Part shown: positions 23,685-32,251 of the stretch, piece by piece
Layout of the letters: each line of letters starts with the position of its first letter
Position numbering within the stretch: position 1 is the first letter of the stretch
DNA from: JAEXNA01 sp041676625
Lineage (GTDB): Bacteria > Vulcanimicrobiota > Xenobia > Xenobiales > JADMJV01
Length of the DNA stretch: 64,000 bases
Reading direction: 5' to 3'
Assembly (NCBI GenBank): GCA_041676625.1
Contig: JBAYRN010000003.1
Location: forward strand, 1 to 64,000
The notes under the pieces: model-generated
Databases searched by the model: none
The model's input: the letters and a program-made list of their open reading frames with translations, nothing else
Told to the model about the DNA's origin: nothing
Made by a program: the position numbers and the translations under genes

Positions 23685-24434
23685 ATGATCCTATCACGAC
23701 GGTCTCTCCTCGTTTCTATAGCTCTCCATTGCTCCCTCGTGATGGGCGGTTATTTTTTGTACCACCGGTTTCAGTACCCGGTGGTGGTTATGGACCATCA
23801 GCCAGAAATAGGGGTGCGACTCACTTCTCGGTCAGTGCAGGTGGAACGAGAACCCGCGCTTCCAAACGGGGTCCTGCCTGCGGCTTTGGAGAGCCCAGGT
23901 CGGGTTTCTGAAAAAGCGTCGCCAGGGGACGATTTTGCTCCCATTCTCCCGCAAACGAGGTCTGGCTCGAGCCCGACGATCTCTCTGAACTCCATGAACC
24001 GGCCGGCTTACCCCACTGCGAAGGCACCCAGAACACAGTCGGTTCGAACGGATCCCACCTCTGCGCCTTCTCCGCCCCCGCAAAGAGATGTGGCGGCACC
24101 CGGACCGGTCCTTGATTGGGGCCTCTCAAGTTCCGCCGCAAAGCCCCCCGAGACTGAGCCGAAGAGTAAGGTTACTCGACGCGCCCGGCCTTTGACCCAG
24201 CCGGAATTTAATTTGAGCGCGCGGTTTCCGGATCTGGATTCGGTCCAGGTGAAGGCAAAATTTGAGGTCAGCGAAGATGGAAGCTTTGAACCGACGCTGC
24301 TCACCAGCACCGGAGACCCCACCGCCGATGTCGTGATTCTAGGGAAACTCCTGGAGTTCGAGTGGCTTCCGGCAATGGACAAAGGGGTACCGGTCAAGGA
24401 TACTCGGGAACTCGACATTTCGCTGGAAGGCTGA
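23685..24434 (+). CDS. TonB-like energy-transducer-type protein
   Basis: 249 residues from ATG 23685. One N-terminal membrane helix (RRSLLVSIALHCSLVMGGYFLYH), a long Pro/Ser/Arg-rich periplasmic linker (~70-170), and a C-terminal ~75-residue domain with the TonB-type pattern VKAKFEVSEDGSFEPTLLTSTGDPTADVVILGKLLEFEWLPA. The usual YP motif is not evident. No ExbB/ExbD or TonB receptor gene is adjacent, so its partner is unknown. It could serve siderophore import given the NIS genes at 38 kb, but they are 14 kb away and this is speculation. Confidence 0.65.
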   Translation: MILSRRSLLVSIALHCSLVMGGYFLYHRFQYPVVVMDHQPEIGVRLTSRSVQVEREPALPNGVLPAALESPGRVSEKASPGDDFAPILPQTRSGSSPTISLNSMNRPAYPTAKAPRTQSVRTDPTSAPSPPPQRDVAAPGPVLDWGLSSSAAKPPETEPKSKVTRRARPLTQPEFNLSARFPDLDSVQVKAKFEVSEDGSFEPTLLTSTGDPTADVVILGKLLEFEWLPAMDKGVPVKDTRELDISLEG

Positions 24435-24452
24435 GCGGTGATACTACTGGGT

Positions 24453-25505
24453 CTAGAAATTTCTTTCGATGTAGCCGGTGAGCATGGCTCGGTAGCCGGT
24501 CAGTTCAAACTGCACGAACAGTTCGTTGTCGAGTCCGGTGATCTCCATCTTACCGGCCCGGCCGTAACCGGCCAGGACCTCGCGCACATCTTTGAGCATG
24601 GCAGCGACCAACTGGCGATCGTCCGGTGAGGCCGTCTGAAACCTCAGCAGCATCTTCATCTCGTCGTCGGAAACCAGATCGCCTTCCCAGGTAAGAGAGA
24701 GGATCCTATCAAAAACGTCGCGAGCTCGGTCCTTGCCCAGGGCCTCCTCGGCTCTGGTCACATCGTACTTGTTAAGCCAGCGCAGCAGACGCAAAGCCGA
24801 GCCGCGCTCGTTGAGCAAAACTCCGTAGGTGTCTTTGCCGGAATCGAGGCTTTCCAAGAGTTCGCGCATTTTAGGGTTTGAATCACCACTCTCGCCGGTG
24901 GCGTACCGCTGCACCGCCGAACGGGCCTTTTCCACGGTAGGAAAGCTGGCGATACTGCCGTCCAGCCGAGTCAAGATTCGGCCTTTGGTGGGGTCTTCAT
25001 GGCCCTCCCGTAGCATCAGAGTGGCCTCGCCCAGTTCCACCGTGGGGAAATCTCCGTTGGGGCCTTTGCCCTGAGCCAGATACCAGATCGACTGCAAACC
25101 CGGCCACCCGCTGACCGTGGTAACGGTCGTGGGATGAGGCTCGGTGGCGCCCGGTGGAAGGGCGTCCACCCGCACGAACTGGGCCGGTAAGAGGGTGGAA
25201 AAACCGTTGGAATCGCTGCCCTGGAGCTTCCCCAGGATCGCTTGGTAGATCCAGTTGTTACCGCCTCCACGCGCTCCGTTGAGGGCTTTCCAGGCGGTAT
25301 CGAAGAGTGAACGGAAACCTTCATCTTCGGGGGTGGCCTTTACCACCAGAAAGGAGACAGCGTCGGGACTTATGAAAATTGCCGGCTCAGGAAGATTGAG
25401 TTGACTTTGGGAGCCCTCGGCCAGAGTCTGTAGACCCAGACTCAGAAAGAGCAGGCCGGTCAGGAGTTGTATCGGGATAGACTTCTTAAACGGTAGATTT
25501 CTCAC
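24453..25505 (-). CDS. Exported protein of unknown function
   Basis: 350 residues with a signal peptide (PIQLLTGLLFLSLGLQTLAEG). The mature part contains alternating helices and strands. A segment of note is NPKMRELLESLDSGKDTYGVLLNERGSALRLLRWL, which resembles proteins that tally pair-wise values, and FQTASPDDRQLVAAMLKDVREVLAGYG. I do not recognise the family. It ends 18 bases beyond the stop of the convergent TonB-like gene. Confidence 0.55.
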   Translation of the reverse strand: MRNLPFKKSIPIQLLTGLLFLSLGLQTLAEGSQSQLNLPEPAIFISPDAVSFLVVKATPEDEGFRSLFDTAWKALNGARGGGNNWIYQAILGKLQGSDSNGFSTLLPAQFVRVDALPPGATEPHPTTVTTVSGWPGLQSIWYLAQGKGPNGDFPTVELGEATLMLREGHEDPTKGRILTRLDGSIASFPTVEKARSAVQRYATGESGDSNPKMRELLESLDSGKDTYGVLLNERGSALRLLRWLNKYDVTRAEEALGKDRARDVFDRILSLTWEGDLVSDDEMKMLLRFQTASPDDRQLVAAMLKDVREVLAGYGRAGKMEITGLDNELFVQFELTGYRAMLTGYIERNF

Positions 25506-25573
25506 TGAGTTTTCTTAAACATCCCCCGGACCAGTGAGTTTCTCAGCGCACGATTTCAGGGTAAGGGGTCCTG

Positions 25574-26086
25574 ATGTTCGGCGAGGTCGATTGGATAGTG
25601 GGTTATCCCAAGCGGGTTGAGAAGATGGGTTTCGAGGAATTCGCTTCTTCAGTTCGGAAATCCGAGGTGGTTTACGGTGGGTTTCTCTGGTCCGATCTGG
25701 AGCCAGAAGGGTTTCTCGAGAGCTTTCATCCGCGCTTGATCTTGGATTTCAGAGTAGGGTGGAGCGCGGTCGGTTTTCCCTCCCGCGGGCCGGTCGATCT
25801 CGGACCCTGGTCGGCTCCGGCTACGGCCCGAGCGAACTCGGCGGCGCCCTTCGGACTCTATCTTCTATCCGCCCAGAGGTTGAGGCAATCCCTGCCTGGT
25901 GGAGAGCAAAGTCGAGCGCTGGCTGGCAGGGTGCATCACGCCCAGCAGAGTTTGGGACGATTCTTCTGTGACCCTAATTTAGAGGTGAGCTTTTCTACTC
26001 CTCGGGACCTTGCTTATCGGCCTCCTTCCATCCAGGAGCGTGTCCGGAGTGTTTACCGATTTCTGTCGGGAGGCATCGGCTTTTGA
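25574..26086 (+). CDS. Unknown protein, coupled to small transporter gene
   Basis: 170 residues; ATG at 25574 with AAGGGG 5 bases upstream. No signal peptide. Two halves: MFGEVDWIVGYPKRVEKMGFEEFASSVRKSEVVYGGFLWSDLEPEGFLESFHPRLILDFRVGWSAVGFPSRGPVDLG is ordered, while the second half is Ser/Arg/Ala-rich. Family not recognised. Its TGA overlaps the TTG of the following EamA-like gene (TTGA), so the two are co-translated. Confidence 0.5.
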   Translation: MFGEVDWIVGYPKRVEKMGFEEFASSVRKSEVVYGGFLWSDLEPEGFLESFHPRLILDFRVGWSAVGFPSRGPVDLGPWSAPATARANSAAPFGLYLLSAQRLRQSLPGGEQSRALAGRVHHAQQSLGRFFCDPNLEVSFSTPRDLAYRPPSIQERVRSVYRFLSGGIGF

Positions 26087-26550
26087 GCGAGGAGGCCCCC
26101 CCCGAGATCAGGTCCAAAAAGTGGCCGACCATCTTTATCATGGTGGTAGCAGTGACGGCCGTCACGGTTGGTGATCTGATCATGAGCCACGTTATGCGTT
26201 CCCTGGGTCCTCTGACGATCGAGTCGCTCTCATTCTGGTGGAGTGGAAACGTCGGATTCGTAGTGGTGGCCCGAGAAGTCTATGAACTGGGATGGAAGAT
26301 CTTCAGCCAACCCCTGGTCTGGGTTGCCATAGGGTTCATGCTCACTTTTTTGATCCTCTGGATGATTGCGCTTTCTTGGTCCGACCTGACCTTTGTCATG
26401 CCTTTGACCGCTCTCACTTACGTGCTCAACGCCCTGCTGGTGGGTCCGGCACTGGGCGAACAGGTCTCCCCCAAGCGCTGGGCCGGCACCTTACTGATAG
26501 CAGTCGGAGTTGCCCTGGTCAGCGCCGATGTGGACGAGCCCACCCCGTAG
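26083..26550 (+). CDS. Small EamA/SMR-like drug/metabolite transporter
   Basis: 155 residues with four hydrophobic helices (~14-35, 55-70, 78-100, 104-148). The end motif PLTALTYVLNALLVGPALGEQVSPKRWAGTLLIAVGVALV is typical of half-size EamA/EmrE-type carriers. TTG start overlaps the TGA of the preceding gene, with GGGAGG about 9 bases upstream. Four-helix members act as dimers; the substrate is unknown. Confidence 0.75.
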   Translation: MSEEAPPEIRSKKWPTIFIMVVAVTAVTVGDLIMSHVMRSLGPLTIESLSFWWSGNVGFVVVAREVYELGWKIFSQPLVWVAIGFMLTFLILWMIALSWSDLTFVMPLTALTYVLNALLVGPALGEQVSPKRWAGTLLIAVGVALVSADVDEPTP

Positions 26551-26609
26551 ACCCGGAGCTTGAAAAAAATTACCCCTGGTGACTAGGAAAGATAGGCTTT
26601 CGGGCTTAT

Positions 26610-26615
26610 TATAAT
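26610..26615 (+). promoter_or_regulatory. -10-like TATAAT upstream of the L,D-transpeptidase gene
   Basis: A consensus TATAAT sits 20 bases before the ATG at 26635, in the AT-rich 84-base gap after the transporter gene. No matching -35 element is at the right distance, so this may be an activator-dependent or weak promoter. No clear SD precedes the ATG, and the predicted leader would be only about 13 bases. Confidence 0.35.
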
Positions 26616-26634
26616 AGTAACGGATCAAAGAATC

Positions 26635-28230
26635 ATGCAAGACATAGAGGCTAAAGATACCAGGAATTCCTTTGCGATCTCCAAACCCGTGGCGGCCCTG
26701 GCTGGCTTGGGCCTCGCCGTCGGACTGGGCTGGACCCTGACTTCTGGTTTCAAGAATCCTCCTACCACTCTCGCCACTCCTTCCAACACCGTCTCCATCG
26801 ACTGGCCCTACCGTGGCCTCTGTTCCGATCTCACGATTGCGGTGAATGGACAACCCGTAGAATTTAGGGAGAAGATCCTGAAGGGGGGATTGGCCCACGC
26901 GAGTTTTCCCGTAAGTACGGGAAGCCATCAGGCGGTGGTGACATTTCATTCGCTGGTTCCAGGCTTAAATCGAGATTATGCCCTGGAGATCATAGTGGAT
27001 CAACAGCCCCCGCCGTTGGATGCGGTTGTTCAAGGAGGTATTGAAGCTGCGAACTCTCATCTCACGATAGAAGAGGAATTGGTTCTATCTGGAGTCACCG
27101 AACCTGGTGTTCAGTTGGCCCTGGAGAACCGAGTTCTGGAGTACGGGGAGTCCGGTGAGTTTAAAGAGACGGTCGCTTTGCAGCCAGGCTGGAACCACAT
27201 GCTTCTCACCGCCATCGACCTGGCCGGAAACCGAACCGCCCGACGATTTTCGATCTTTAGAGACACGGCCGACCCGGAAGTCGTGTGGCAAACGGCTCCC
27301 GATCAAGTCTTTGATCAGAAGTCTGCTCGGCTCGAACTAGAGATCAAAGATGACGGCCGTATCGCGGGTGTGTCCGGCCAGGCCGGCCGGGAGAAGGCGA
27401 TCATTTGGCATGCCAAAGGCGAAGGCCGGTGGGTCGGCATCACGCCTGAGCTGCACGAAGGCTTTCACGAGATCTCGGTGCGGGTGGCCGACGCTGCGGG
27501 TCGAGTCACCAGCTCAAAGCGCCAGATCGTGATCGACTCCTCGGAGGTCCTGGGGGAGTCCGCCCTGGGGTTGGGCGCGCGAGGAGAAGATGTCCGCCAA
27601 CTGCATAAACGGCTGAGTGAAGCGGGCTATCTTGCAGCCGATAAGATTTCCAGCGTTTTCGACAGCGACACCCAGGCAGCCCTGGAGAGTTTTCAAAAAG
27701 CCGAGGGGTTTGAAGTGACGGGACTTGCCGACGGTGAGACTCTGATCGCTTTGGGGCCAAAAATTTTTATTAATCTCGGCAGTTTTTCGCTGGTCCTGGA
27801 TCGTCCGGGACAGGAGCCGAAGCGGTGGACCATCGCCAGTGGTACTGGAGACTACCCCACCCCCACGGGGCGCTACGTGATTTATGAAAAGGTCATGCAC
27901 CCAACCTGGTTACCTCCAAAATCTGAGTGGGCAAAGGATGCCAAACCGGTCCCGCCGGGTCCGGACAATCCGCTGGGAACTCGCTGGCTGGGCTTCGATT
28001 GGGGCTCTGTGGGTATTCACGGGACCAACGCTCCCTGGACGGTGGGTACCGCGTCCTCCCACGGCTGTCTGCGGATGGTTACAAGCCAGGTGGAAGAGCT
28101 GTTTGAGCTGGTGGAAGTGGGTACCCCGGTGTTGGTTCTGGGCGGCTGGGAGAACGACCCGGTCCTGGACAAGTACTGGCCCTCTGACCCACCCGAACAA
28201 GAAGAGGGAGAAGAGGTAGCCCGGCGATGA
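26635..28230 (+). CDS. L,D-transpeptidase (YkuD) with peptidoglycan-binding domain
   Basis: 531 residues. A single N-terminal anchor (~17-38), two Ig-like/beta-rich regions (~50-305), a PG_binding_1 domain at 311-373 (GARGEDVRQLHKRLSEAGYL...FDSDTQAALESFQKAEGFEVTG), then the YkuD catalytic domain at ~376-502. The active-site motif is complete: HGTN at 462-465 and SHGCLR at 475-480 with nucleophile Cys478. Such enzymes make 3-3 cross-links in peptidoglycan or attach proteins. The long extracytoplasmic stalk is unusual in the family. Its TGA overlaps the ATG of the S4 gene (ATGA). Confidence 0.9.
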   Translation: MQDIEAKDTRNSFAISKPVAALAGLGLAVGLGWTLTSGFKNPPTTLATPSNTVSIDWPYRGLCSDLTIAVNGQPVEFREKILKGGLAHASFPVSTGSHQAVVTFHSLVPGLNRDYALEIIVDQQPPPLDAVVQGGIEAANSHLTIEEELVLSGVTEPGVQLALENRVLEYGESGEFKETVALQPGWNHMLLTAIDLAGNRTARRFSIFRDTADPEVVWQTAPDQVFDQKSARLELEIKDDGRIAGVSGQAGREKAIIWHAKGEGRWVGITPELHEGFHEISVRVADAAGRVTSSKRQIVIDSSEVLGESALGLGARGEDVRQLHKRLSEAGYLAADKISSVFDSDTQAALESFQKAEGFEVTGLADGETLIALGPKIFINLGSFSLVLDRPGQEPKRWTIASGTGDYPTPTGRYVIYEKVMHPTWLPPKSEWAKDAKPVPPGPDNPLGTRWLGFDWGSVGIHGTNAPWTVGTASSHGCLRMVTSQVEELFELVEVGTPVLVLGGWENDPVLDKYWPSDPPEQEEGEEVARR

Positions 28231-28436
28231 GTTCCGAGGCGATCATTCTGCCGATTCGCCTGGATCAGTTTCTGAAGCTGGCCGGGCTAGTGGGCACTGG
28301 AGGGGAGGCCAAGGCGCTGATCCAGGACGGTGCGGTGACGGTCAATGGAGAGGTGGAAACCCGACGCGGTCGCAAGCTTCAGGCTGGTGATGTAGTTTGT
28401 CTGGCCGAAGCCGAGCCGGTCGTGGTCAATGGCTGA
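28227..28436 (+). CDS. Small S4-domain RNA-binding protein (YaaA/YbcJ type)
   Basis: 69 residues that are entirely one S4 domain: IRLDQFLKLAGLVGTGGEAKALIQDGAVTVNGEVETRRGRKLQAGDVV. Stand-alone members bind RNA, probably ribosomal or tRNA. It overlaps the L,D-transpeptidase stop by 4 bases and the SDR start by 8 bases, so the three genes form one operon. This grouping of a cell-wall enzyme with an RNA-binding protein has no obvious functional logic. Confidence 0.9.
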   Translation: MSSEAIILPIRLDQFLKLAGLVGTGGEAKALIQDGAVTVNGEVETRRGRKLQAGDVVCLAEAEPVVVNG

Positions 28437-29187
28437 CTTTTTCCCAAACTCCGCCCTCAAGGTGTTCGTGACCGGTGGCAATTCCGGACTGGGCAAGGCG
28501 CTGGCAGAAGCGTACTACCATCGGGGAGCGCAAGTGGTCATCGGGGGGCGCGACGAGCGAGCGCTCAAGGAGACGGCCGACCAGTACCCCGGGATGAAAA
28601 GCTGCCTGGTCGATCTCGCTCGAGCGGAGTCGATCGCGTCTTGTGCGGCCTGGGTCAGGGAGAATTTTTCCGGCTTGAACGTGCTGATCAACAACGCCGG
28701 GGTGCAGAAAGTCCTGAAGTTTGACCGGCCCCTGGACAACGCCGAGCTTTTGACTGAAGTGCAGGTCAATTTTTCCGGGTTGCTCCTACTGACCAACGCT
28801 CTTCTCCCGACTTTGCTAGGGCAGGAAAAGTCGGCCCTTATCAACGTGGGTTCGGGGCTGGCCTTCGTGCCTCTGGCTTCCACCCCCGTTTACTGCGCCA
28901 GCAAAGCGGCCGTACACTCCTTCTCGGTGTCCTTGCGACACCAACTGAGAACCACGGGGGTGCGAGTCATCGAGATCATCCCACCCAAAGTGACTACCAA
29001 TCTCCACCGAGATCAGGAAGCCTCGGGTCCAGGAATTCCGGTTCAGGACTTTATCAAGCAGACGCTGATCGGTCTGCACGCTGATCGAGACGAGATCTAC
29101 ATAGGTAGGGCAAAACTCCTGTACTACTTATCTCGTCTGGCCCCCGCCTGGATCCACCGCAAGATGAATAGCGCCGATCCCAGGTAA
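28429..29187 (+). CDS. Short-chain dehydrogenase/reductase (DltE-like)
   Basis: 252 residues, classical SDR: VTGGNSGLGKALA (cofactor loop TGxxxGxG), NNAGVQ (NNAG), the Ser in NVGSGLAF, and the catalytic Tyr-x-x-x-Lys in VYCASKAAVHSF. The late region (IEIIPPKVTTNL) and weak membrane-like C-terminus (LLYYLSRLAPAW) match the DltE branch, whose substrate is not known. It overlaps the S4 gene by 8 bases. Confidence 0.9.
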   Translation: MADFFPNSALKVFVTGGNSGLGKALAEAYYHRGAQVVIGGRDERALKETADQYPGMKSCLVDLARAESIASCAAWVRENFSGLNVLINNAGVQKVLKFDRPLDNAELLTEVQVNFSGLLLLTNALLPTLLGQEKSALINVGSGLAFVPLASTPVYCASKAAVHSFSVSLRHQLRTTGVRVIEIIPPKVTTNLHRDQEASGPGIPVQDFIKQTLIGLHADRDEIYIGRAKLLYYLSRLAPAWIHRKMNSADPR

Positions 29188-29214
29188 CCTCGGTTTGGTA
29201 TCGAAGCGGCGGGC

Positions 29215-29991
29215 GTGAAAATTACCCTGGCAAGGTTTCGGCGCATTTTATGGATCCTGATCGTGGGCAGTTTGTTCTTTGACGGGATCTGCCTTGCCCT
29301 GGAAAAGAATCGGCGAGGAGCTCCCTCGGTGGAAGAGTCTCCACTTCCCGAAGCGACGACGGAAATTTCGGTCGACGGGCCGAGGCTGACTCCTGAGCCT
29401 TCCGAGCACGACTTCGGTACGGTCTCCCAAAAGAGCAGTCTAGAGCACGTTTTTCTCCTCAAGAACACCGGCAACGCACCTCTTGAGATCTTGTCGGTGG
29501 AGACGAGTTGTGGCTGTACCTCCACGCTATTGAGCGAGAAGACCATTGCTCCGGGAGAGACCGGGGAGTTGAAGGTGGGCTTCGAATCCGGTTCCATGGA
29601 AGGGCCGTTTCGAAAGAAGGTCATGGTCAACACCAACGGGCCGGAGTCCAGCACCAAGCTACAGATCAAGGGATCGGTTCAGCCGCTCTTTCTGGTGGAT
29701 CCTTCTATGCTCTCTTTCGGGCAGGTGTCGATCGGTCAGGAGTACCGCCGCATCGTGGTGATCCAGCCTCGCCAACCGGGGACCCCGTTTAAGATGGGGC
29801 GTGTTCGAGCCATGGACCCGCAGATCCGGATCGAGAACGAACGGCCGTTGGACAGCGGTGTGGGTGGAATTTTTGAGGTGGTGCTCACTCCCCGGGAAGA
29901 CGGTTGGGAGCAAGGGAGCATCAGCTACGAAACCGGCCACCCCGAGATGCCCCGAGGATATCTCCGTTATTCGGCCAGGCGCAACCAATGA
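29215..29991 (+). CDS. DUF1573 exported protein with SCGCT motif
   Basis: 258 residues. GTG start, a signal/anchor helix (FRRILWILIVGSLFFDGICLA), then a DUF1573 beta-sandwich: HDFGTVSQKSSLEHVFLLKNTGNAPLEILSVETSCGCT followed by APGETGELKVGFESGSMEGPFRKKVMVNTNGPES. A second sandwich covers ~150-255. The SCGC dicysteine is typical of DUF1573 proteins. It overlaps the rhodanese ATG (ATGA), starting a three-gene set with rhodanese and MauE-like genes. Confidence 0.85.
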   Translation: MKITLARFRRILWILIVGSLFFDGICLALEKNRRGAPSVEESPLPEATTEISVDGPRLTPEPSEHDFGTVSQKSSLEHVFLLKNTGNAPLEILSVETSCGCTSTLLSEKTIAPGETGELKVGFESGSMEGPFRKKVMVNTNGPESSTKLQIKGSVQPLFLVDPSMLSFGQVSIGQEYRRIVVIQPRQPGTPFKMGRVRAMDPQIRIENERPLDSGVGGIFEVVLTPREDGWEQGSISYETGHPEMPRGYLRYSARRNQ

Positions 29992-30461
29992 ACAGCCCTC
30001 GAGATACTCTACTGGGGATGGTCACTCTTTTTTGCCTTTCTCTTAGCCTGGGGCTTTTCACTCGTTTGTTTTTGCCGGAAGCGCCTCCCCTTTTTACGGC
30101 TTACCATGGCTCAGTCTCCGAGGAAGTCCAGATCGTGGACCCCACGGGCGCCCACCGGATTTTTGAGGAAGGCGGAGCGGTCTTCGTGGATGCGAGGGAA
30201 CTGGAGCGCTACGAATACGAGCACATCCCCGGGGCCATCAACCTGCCGGTAGATGATTTTGAAGAGCACAAGAGCGAATTGATTTACCTGCGGACCGCCC
30301 ACCAGGTGGTGGTTTACTGCGAAGACATCCAGTGCGGGGCCTCTCGGAAATTGCTAGAGCTCCTGACCAAAAACCAGGTTCGAGATCTGGTCTTGATGCC
30401 GGAGGGGCTGGAAGGATGGGTCGACCACGGCTACCCGACCCTGGGGGGGCGAGATGGATAA
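29988..30461 (+). CDS. Membrane-anchored rhodanese-domain protein
   Basis: 157 residues from ATG 29988. An N-terminal helix (TLLGMVTLFCLSLSLGLFTRLFL) exports or anchors the domain. The rhodanese fold is visible in FVDARELERYEYEHIPGAINLPVDDFEEH and VVVYCEDIQCGASRKLLELL. The active-site cysteine is that of YCEDIQ; a second cysteine follows four residues later. It would transfer or sense sulfur at the outer face of the membrane. Overlaps DUF1573 by 4 bases and the MauE gene by 8. Confidence 0.9.
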   Translation: MNSPRDTLLGMVTLFCLSLSLGLFTRLFLPEAPPLFTAYHGSVSEEVQIVDPTGAHRIFEEGGAVFVDARELERYEYEHIPGAINLPVDDFEEHKSELIYLRTAHQVVVYCEDIQCGASRKLLELLTKNQVRDLVLMPEGLEGWVDHGYPTLGGRDG

Positions 30462-30909
30462 AGTTGTCACGGTGCTCCGGGTTTCCCTGGGGGTTCTCTT
30501 TATCTACGCCAGTCTGGATAAACTACTTCAACCGGTGGCTTTTTCCGAAATGATCATGGGGTACCGACTGGTTCCCGTATCCCTGGTTACTCTGGCGGCC
30601 ACGGTGCTACCCTGGCTGGAACTACTGGTGGGGGGATGCCTGATTATCGGATTTCTCCACCGCAGTGCGGCCACCTGGGCCACGGGTTTCGGCCTGGTCT
30701 TCTTGCTTGCCAAAATTTCGGTGATTCTCCGAGGGTTGGACGTGAGCTGCGGCTGCTTCAGTGTAAACGGCGGCTCCTCCATCACTTGGAGTGATATTCC
30801 CGCCAACCTCGTGCTTTTTTTGGTGGCCCTGGTGGTTTTGCTGAAGGGACCGGACAAGTTCGCTCTTGAGCGCACGCTGGTTTGCCAGAGTACCACCGCG
30901 TCTCAGTGA
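30454..30909 (+). CDS. MauE/DoxX-family membrane protein
   Basis: 151 residues with four membrane helices. GVLFIYASLDKLLQP is the DoxX/MauE first-helix motif, and GLDVSCGCFSVNGGSSITW carries the MauE-type CGC dicysteine facing the periplasm. MauE proteins are linked to disulfide or methylamine dehydrogenase maturation, but this branch is widespread and its function is unknown. Its pairing with a rhodanese and an SCGC-bearing DUF1573 protein suggests a thiol/sulfur relay at the periplasmic face. Confidence 0.85.
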   Translation: MDKVVTVLRVSLGVLFIYASLDKLLQPVAFSEMIMGYRLVPVSLVTLAATVLPWLELLVGGCLIIGFLHRSAATWATGFGLVFLLAKISVILRGLDVSCGCFSVNGGSSITWSDIPANLVLFLVALVVLLKGPDKFALERTLVCQSTTASQ

Positions 30910-30918
30910 ACCATGCTC

Positions 30919-31332
30919 TTAGCCGGCGAATGGATTCAGAATCTGCACGCTGCCAAAGCTCTGCCCCTCGTTTAAGTCCTCCGTCAAAAGCACGGTGCTG
31001 CCTGAAGCACGGGCAGCTTCGATGATCGCGGCGTCCCAATAGGAGATTTGAAAGCGGTCCTTGGTCGAAAGGGCGGTTTCTACGAGTTCCAAGCTTAGCT
31101 CCACCACGGGATATCGTTTCAGGGAGTGTATGAACTTGGTTGCCTCTTGATGGGTTATCGGACGGGGATGACTCGGGCGGGTAGCTTGGACATAAAATTC
31201 TTGAAGAACTTGAACCGACAAAGCCAAATCTCTATGGCTAAGAATGTGGCGAGCGATTTCACACTTTCTAGCCTCCGCTTTGACCCCGCTGATGGCGTAA
31301 AGCAAAATGTTGGTATCAACGAAACGAGTCAC
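30919..31332 (-). CDS. vapC: PIN-domain toxin VapC
   Basis: 137 residues from GTG 31332, giving MTRFVDTNILLYAIS; the longer ORF extends into vapB and is a shadow. Acidic residues of the PIN site are in FVDTN, VLQEFYVQ and SYWDAAIIE, with a late LLTEDLNEG. PIN toxins cleave tRNA or rRNA and block translation. It overlaps the vapB stop by 17 bases, the usual VapBC arrangement. Confidence 0.9.
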   Translation of the reverse strand: MTRFVDTNILLYAISGVKAEARKCEIARHILSHRDLALSVQVLQEFYVQATRPSHPRPITHQEATKFIHSLKRYPVVELSLELVETALSTKDRFQISYWDAAIIEAARASGSTVLLTEDLNEGQSFGSVQILNPFAG

Positions 31333-31561
31333 GAGCGTGGACTTGCTCTCTTGAAAGTCGATTCCCAGCAGAGAATCCGTCGCCCATGGACTCGATGACT
31401 TCCTGCTGAACTCGAAGAAGGCGCTCAAACTCGTCTTCCCCTGCCACGAAGTCGATCAAATAGGCGCGAACCAAAGCACTGACCGAAGTCCGCTTTTTAG
31501 CTGCCTTGACCCTGGCTTGGGTATAGATTTCATCCGGCACAGAAACTGTGATATTCTTCAC
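31316..31561 (-). CDS. vapB: Ribbon-helix-helix antitoxin VapB
   Basis: 81 residues. The N-terminal half is a ribbon-helix-helix DNA-binding fold (KNITVSVPDEIYTQARVKAAKKRTSVSALVRAYLIDFV). The C-terminal half (FERLLRVQQEVIESMGDGFSAGN) is the toxin-neutralising extension. The start is GTG at 31561, and the candidate operator at 31545-31572 overlaps it. It precedes and overlaps vapC. Confidence 0.9.
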   Translation of the reverse strand: MKNITVSVPDEIYTQARVKAAKKRTSVSALVRAYLIDFVAGEDEFERLLRVQQEVIESMGDGFSAGNRLSREQVHARDSFR

Positions 31562-31572
31562 ATTTTCACAGT
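31545..31572. promoter_or_regulatory. Candidate VapBC autoregulatory operator
   Basis: ACTGTGA (31545-31551) and TCACAGT (31566-31572) form perfect 7-base arms around 14 bases. It spans the vapB start codon and a weak -10 (TACTGT on the minus strand, 17 bases after TTGATT). Type II antitoxins normally repress their own operon from such a site. The spacing puts the half-sites two turns apart. Confidence 0.5.
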
Positions 31573-31621
31573 ATCAAGTTCGTGGCTTGGAATCAAGTCT
31601 GCCGCTGAATGTCAACAGGCC

Positions 31622-32251
31622 CTAAAGCACGCACTTGACGCTGAAGCGACTGACCAGGGGAGTGCGGTCGGTTAATTCGTAGCGGATATAGATATTCAGT
31701 GGGTTGGAAGGTACGGTTTGCAGGCTGTCGTCCTTCATGGAGCGGAGCTGAAAAGCCGTGACTCGTTCGGCTAAGATCTTGCTGGTGGGGCCGGACATCT
31801 CTCCGGTGAGGGCGGCGACGGTAGGGGGCACGACCACTGGATTAGGGGCGATCGCGGTGTAGTGGGTCCTCAGGGTATCCTCGGCTGGAACCCGATAGAA
31901 AGCGTGGTAGCCCTGATAAAGCGGTTGTTGGACCACCGGATCCCAGCCCCGCTTACCCTCGGCGTCGCGGGTGGAGAGGGTGGCCATGACCAAATCGGTA
32001 CGGGGATCGGGGTCATCCTGGTAGTAAAATAGCTGACCCGAGCGGGGACCGCCGGAAAAGGCACCGGCGATCAATCGGCTGGCCTGCAGGACCTTGCCCT
32101 CCGCGTCGATCCGTTCATGCTGTCTCTGGCTGGTGTGGTTGGCGTAAGAAAACAGGATGGCGACCAGGCCCAGGGCCAGGAGAAAGAGCGACATGACGAC
32201 CAGCATTTCGGCGATCGTCATGGCCTGCTGTTTGTGACATCGCGGTTTCAA
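31622..32251 (-). CDS. Type IV pilin-like (PilW/PulJ-like) pseudopilin
   Basis: 209 residues. KPRCHKQQA, then MTIAEMLVVMSLFLLALGLVAILF is a prepilin-peptidase motif: basic leader, cleavage probably after QQA before M, and Glu at +5 of the mature hydrophobic helix. Ala rather than Gly at -1 is atypical but tolerated. The remainder (~40-205) is an ordinary globular domain with TFQLRSM-like late strands. TTG start overlaps the TGA of the preceding pseudopilin-like gene (TTGA). Confidence 0.75.
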   Translation of the reverse strand: MKPRCHKQQAMTIAEMLVVMSLFLLALGLVAILFSYANHTSQRQHERIDAEGKVLQASRLIAGAFSGGPRSGQLFYYQDDPDPRTDLVMATLSTRDAEGKRGWDPVVQQPLYQGYHAFYRVPAEDTLRTHYTAIAPNPVVVPPTVAALTGEMSGPTSKILAERVTAFQLRSMKDDSLQTVPSNPLNIYIRYELTDRTPLVSRFSVKCVL

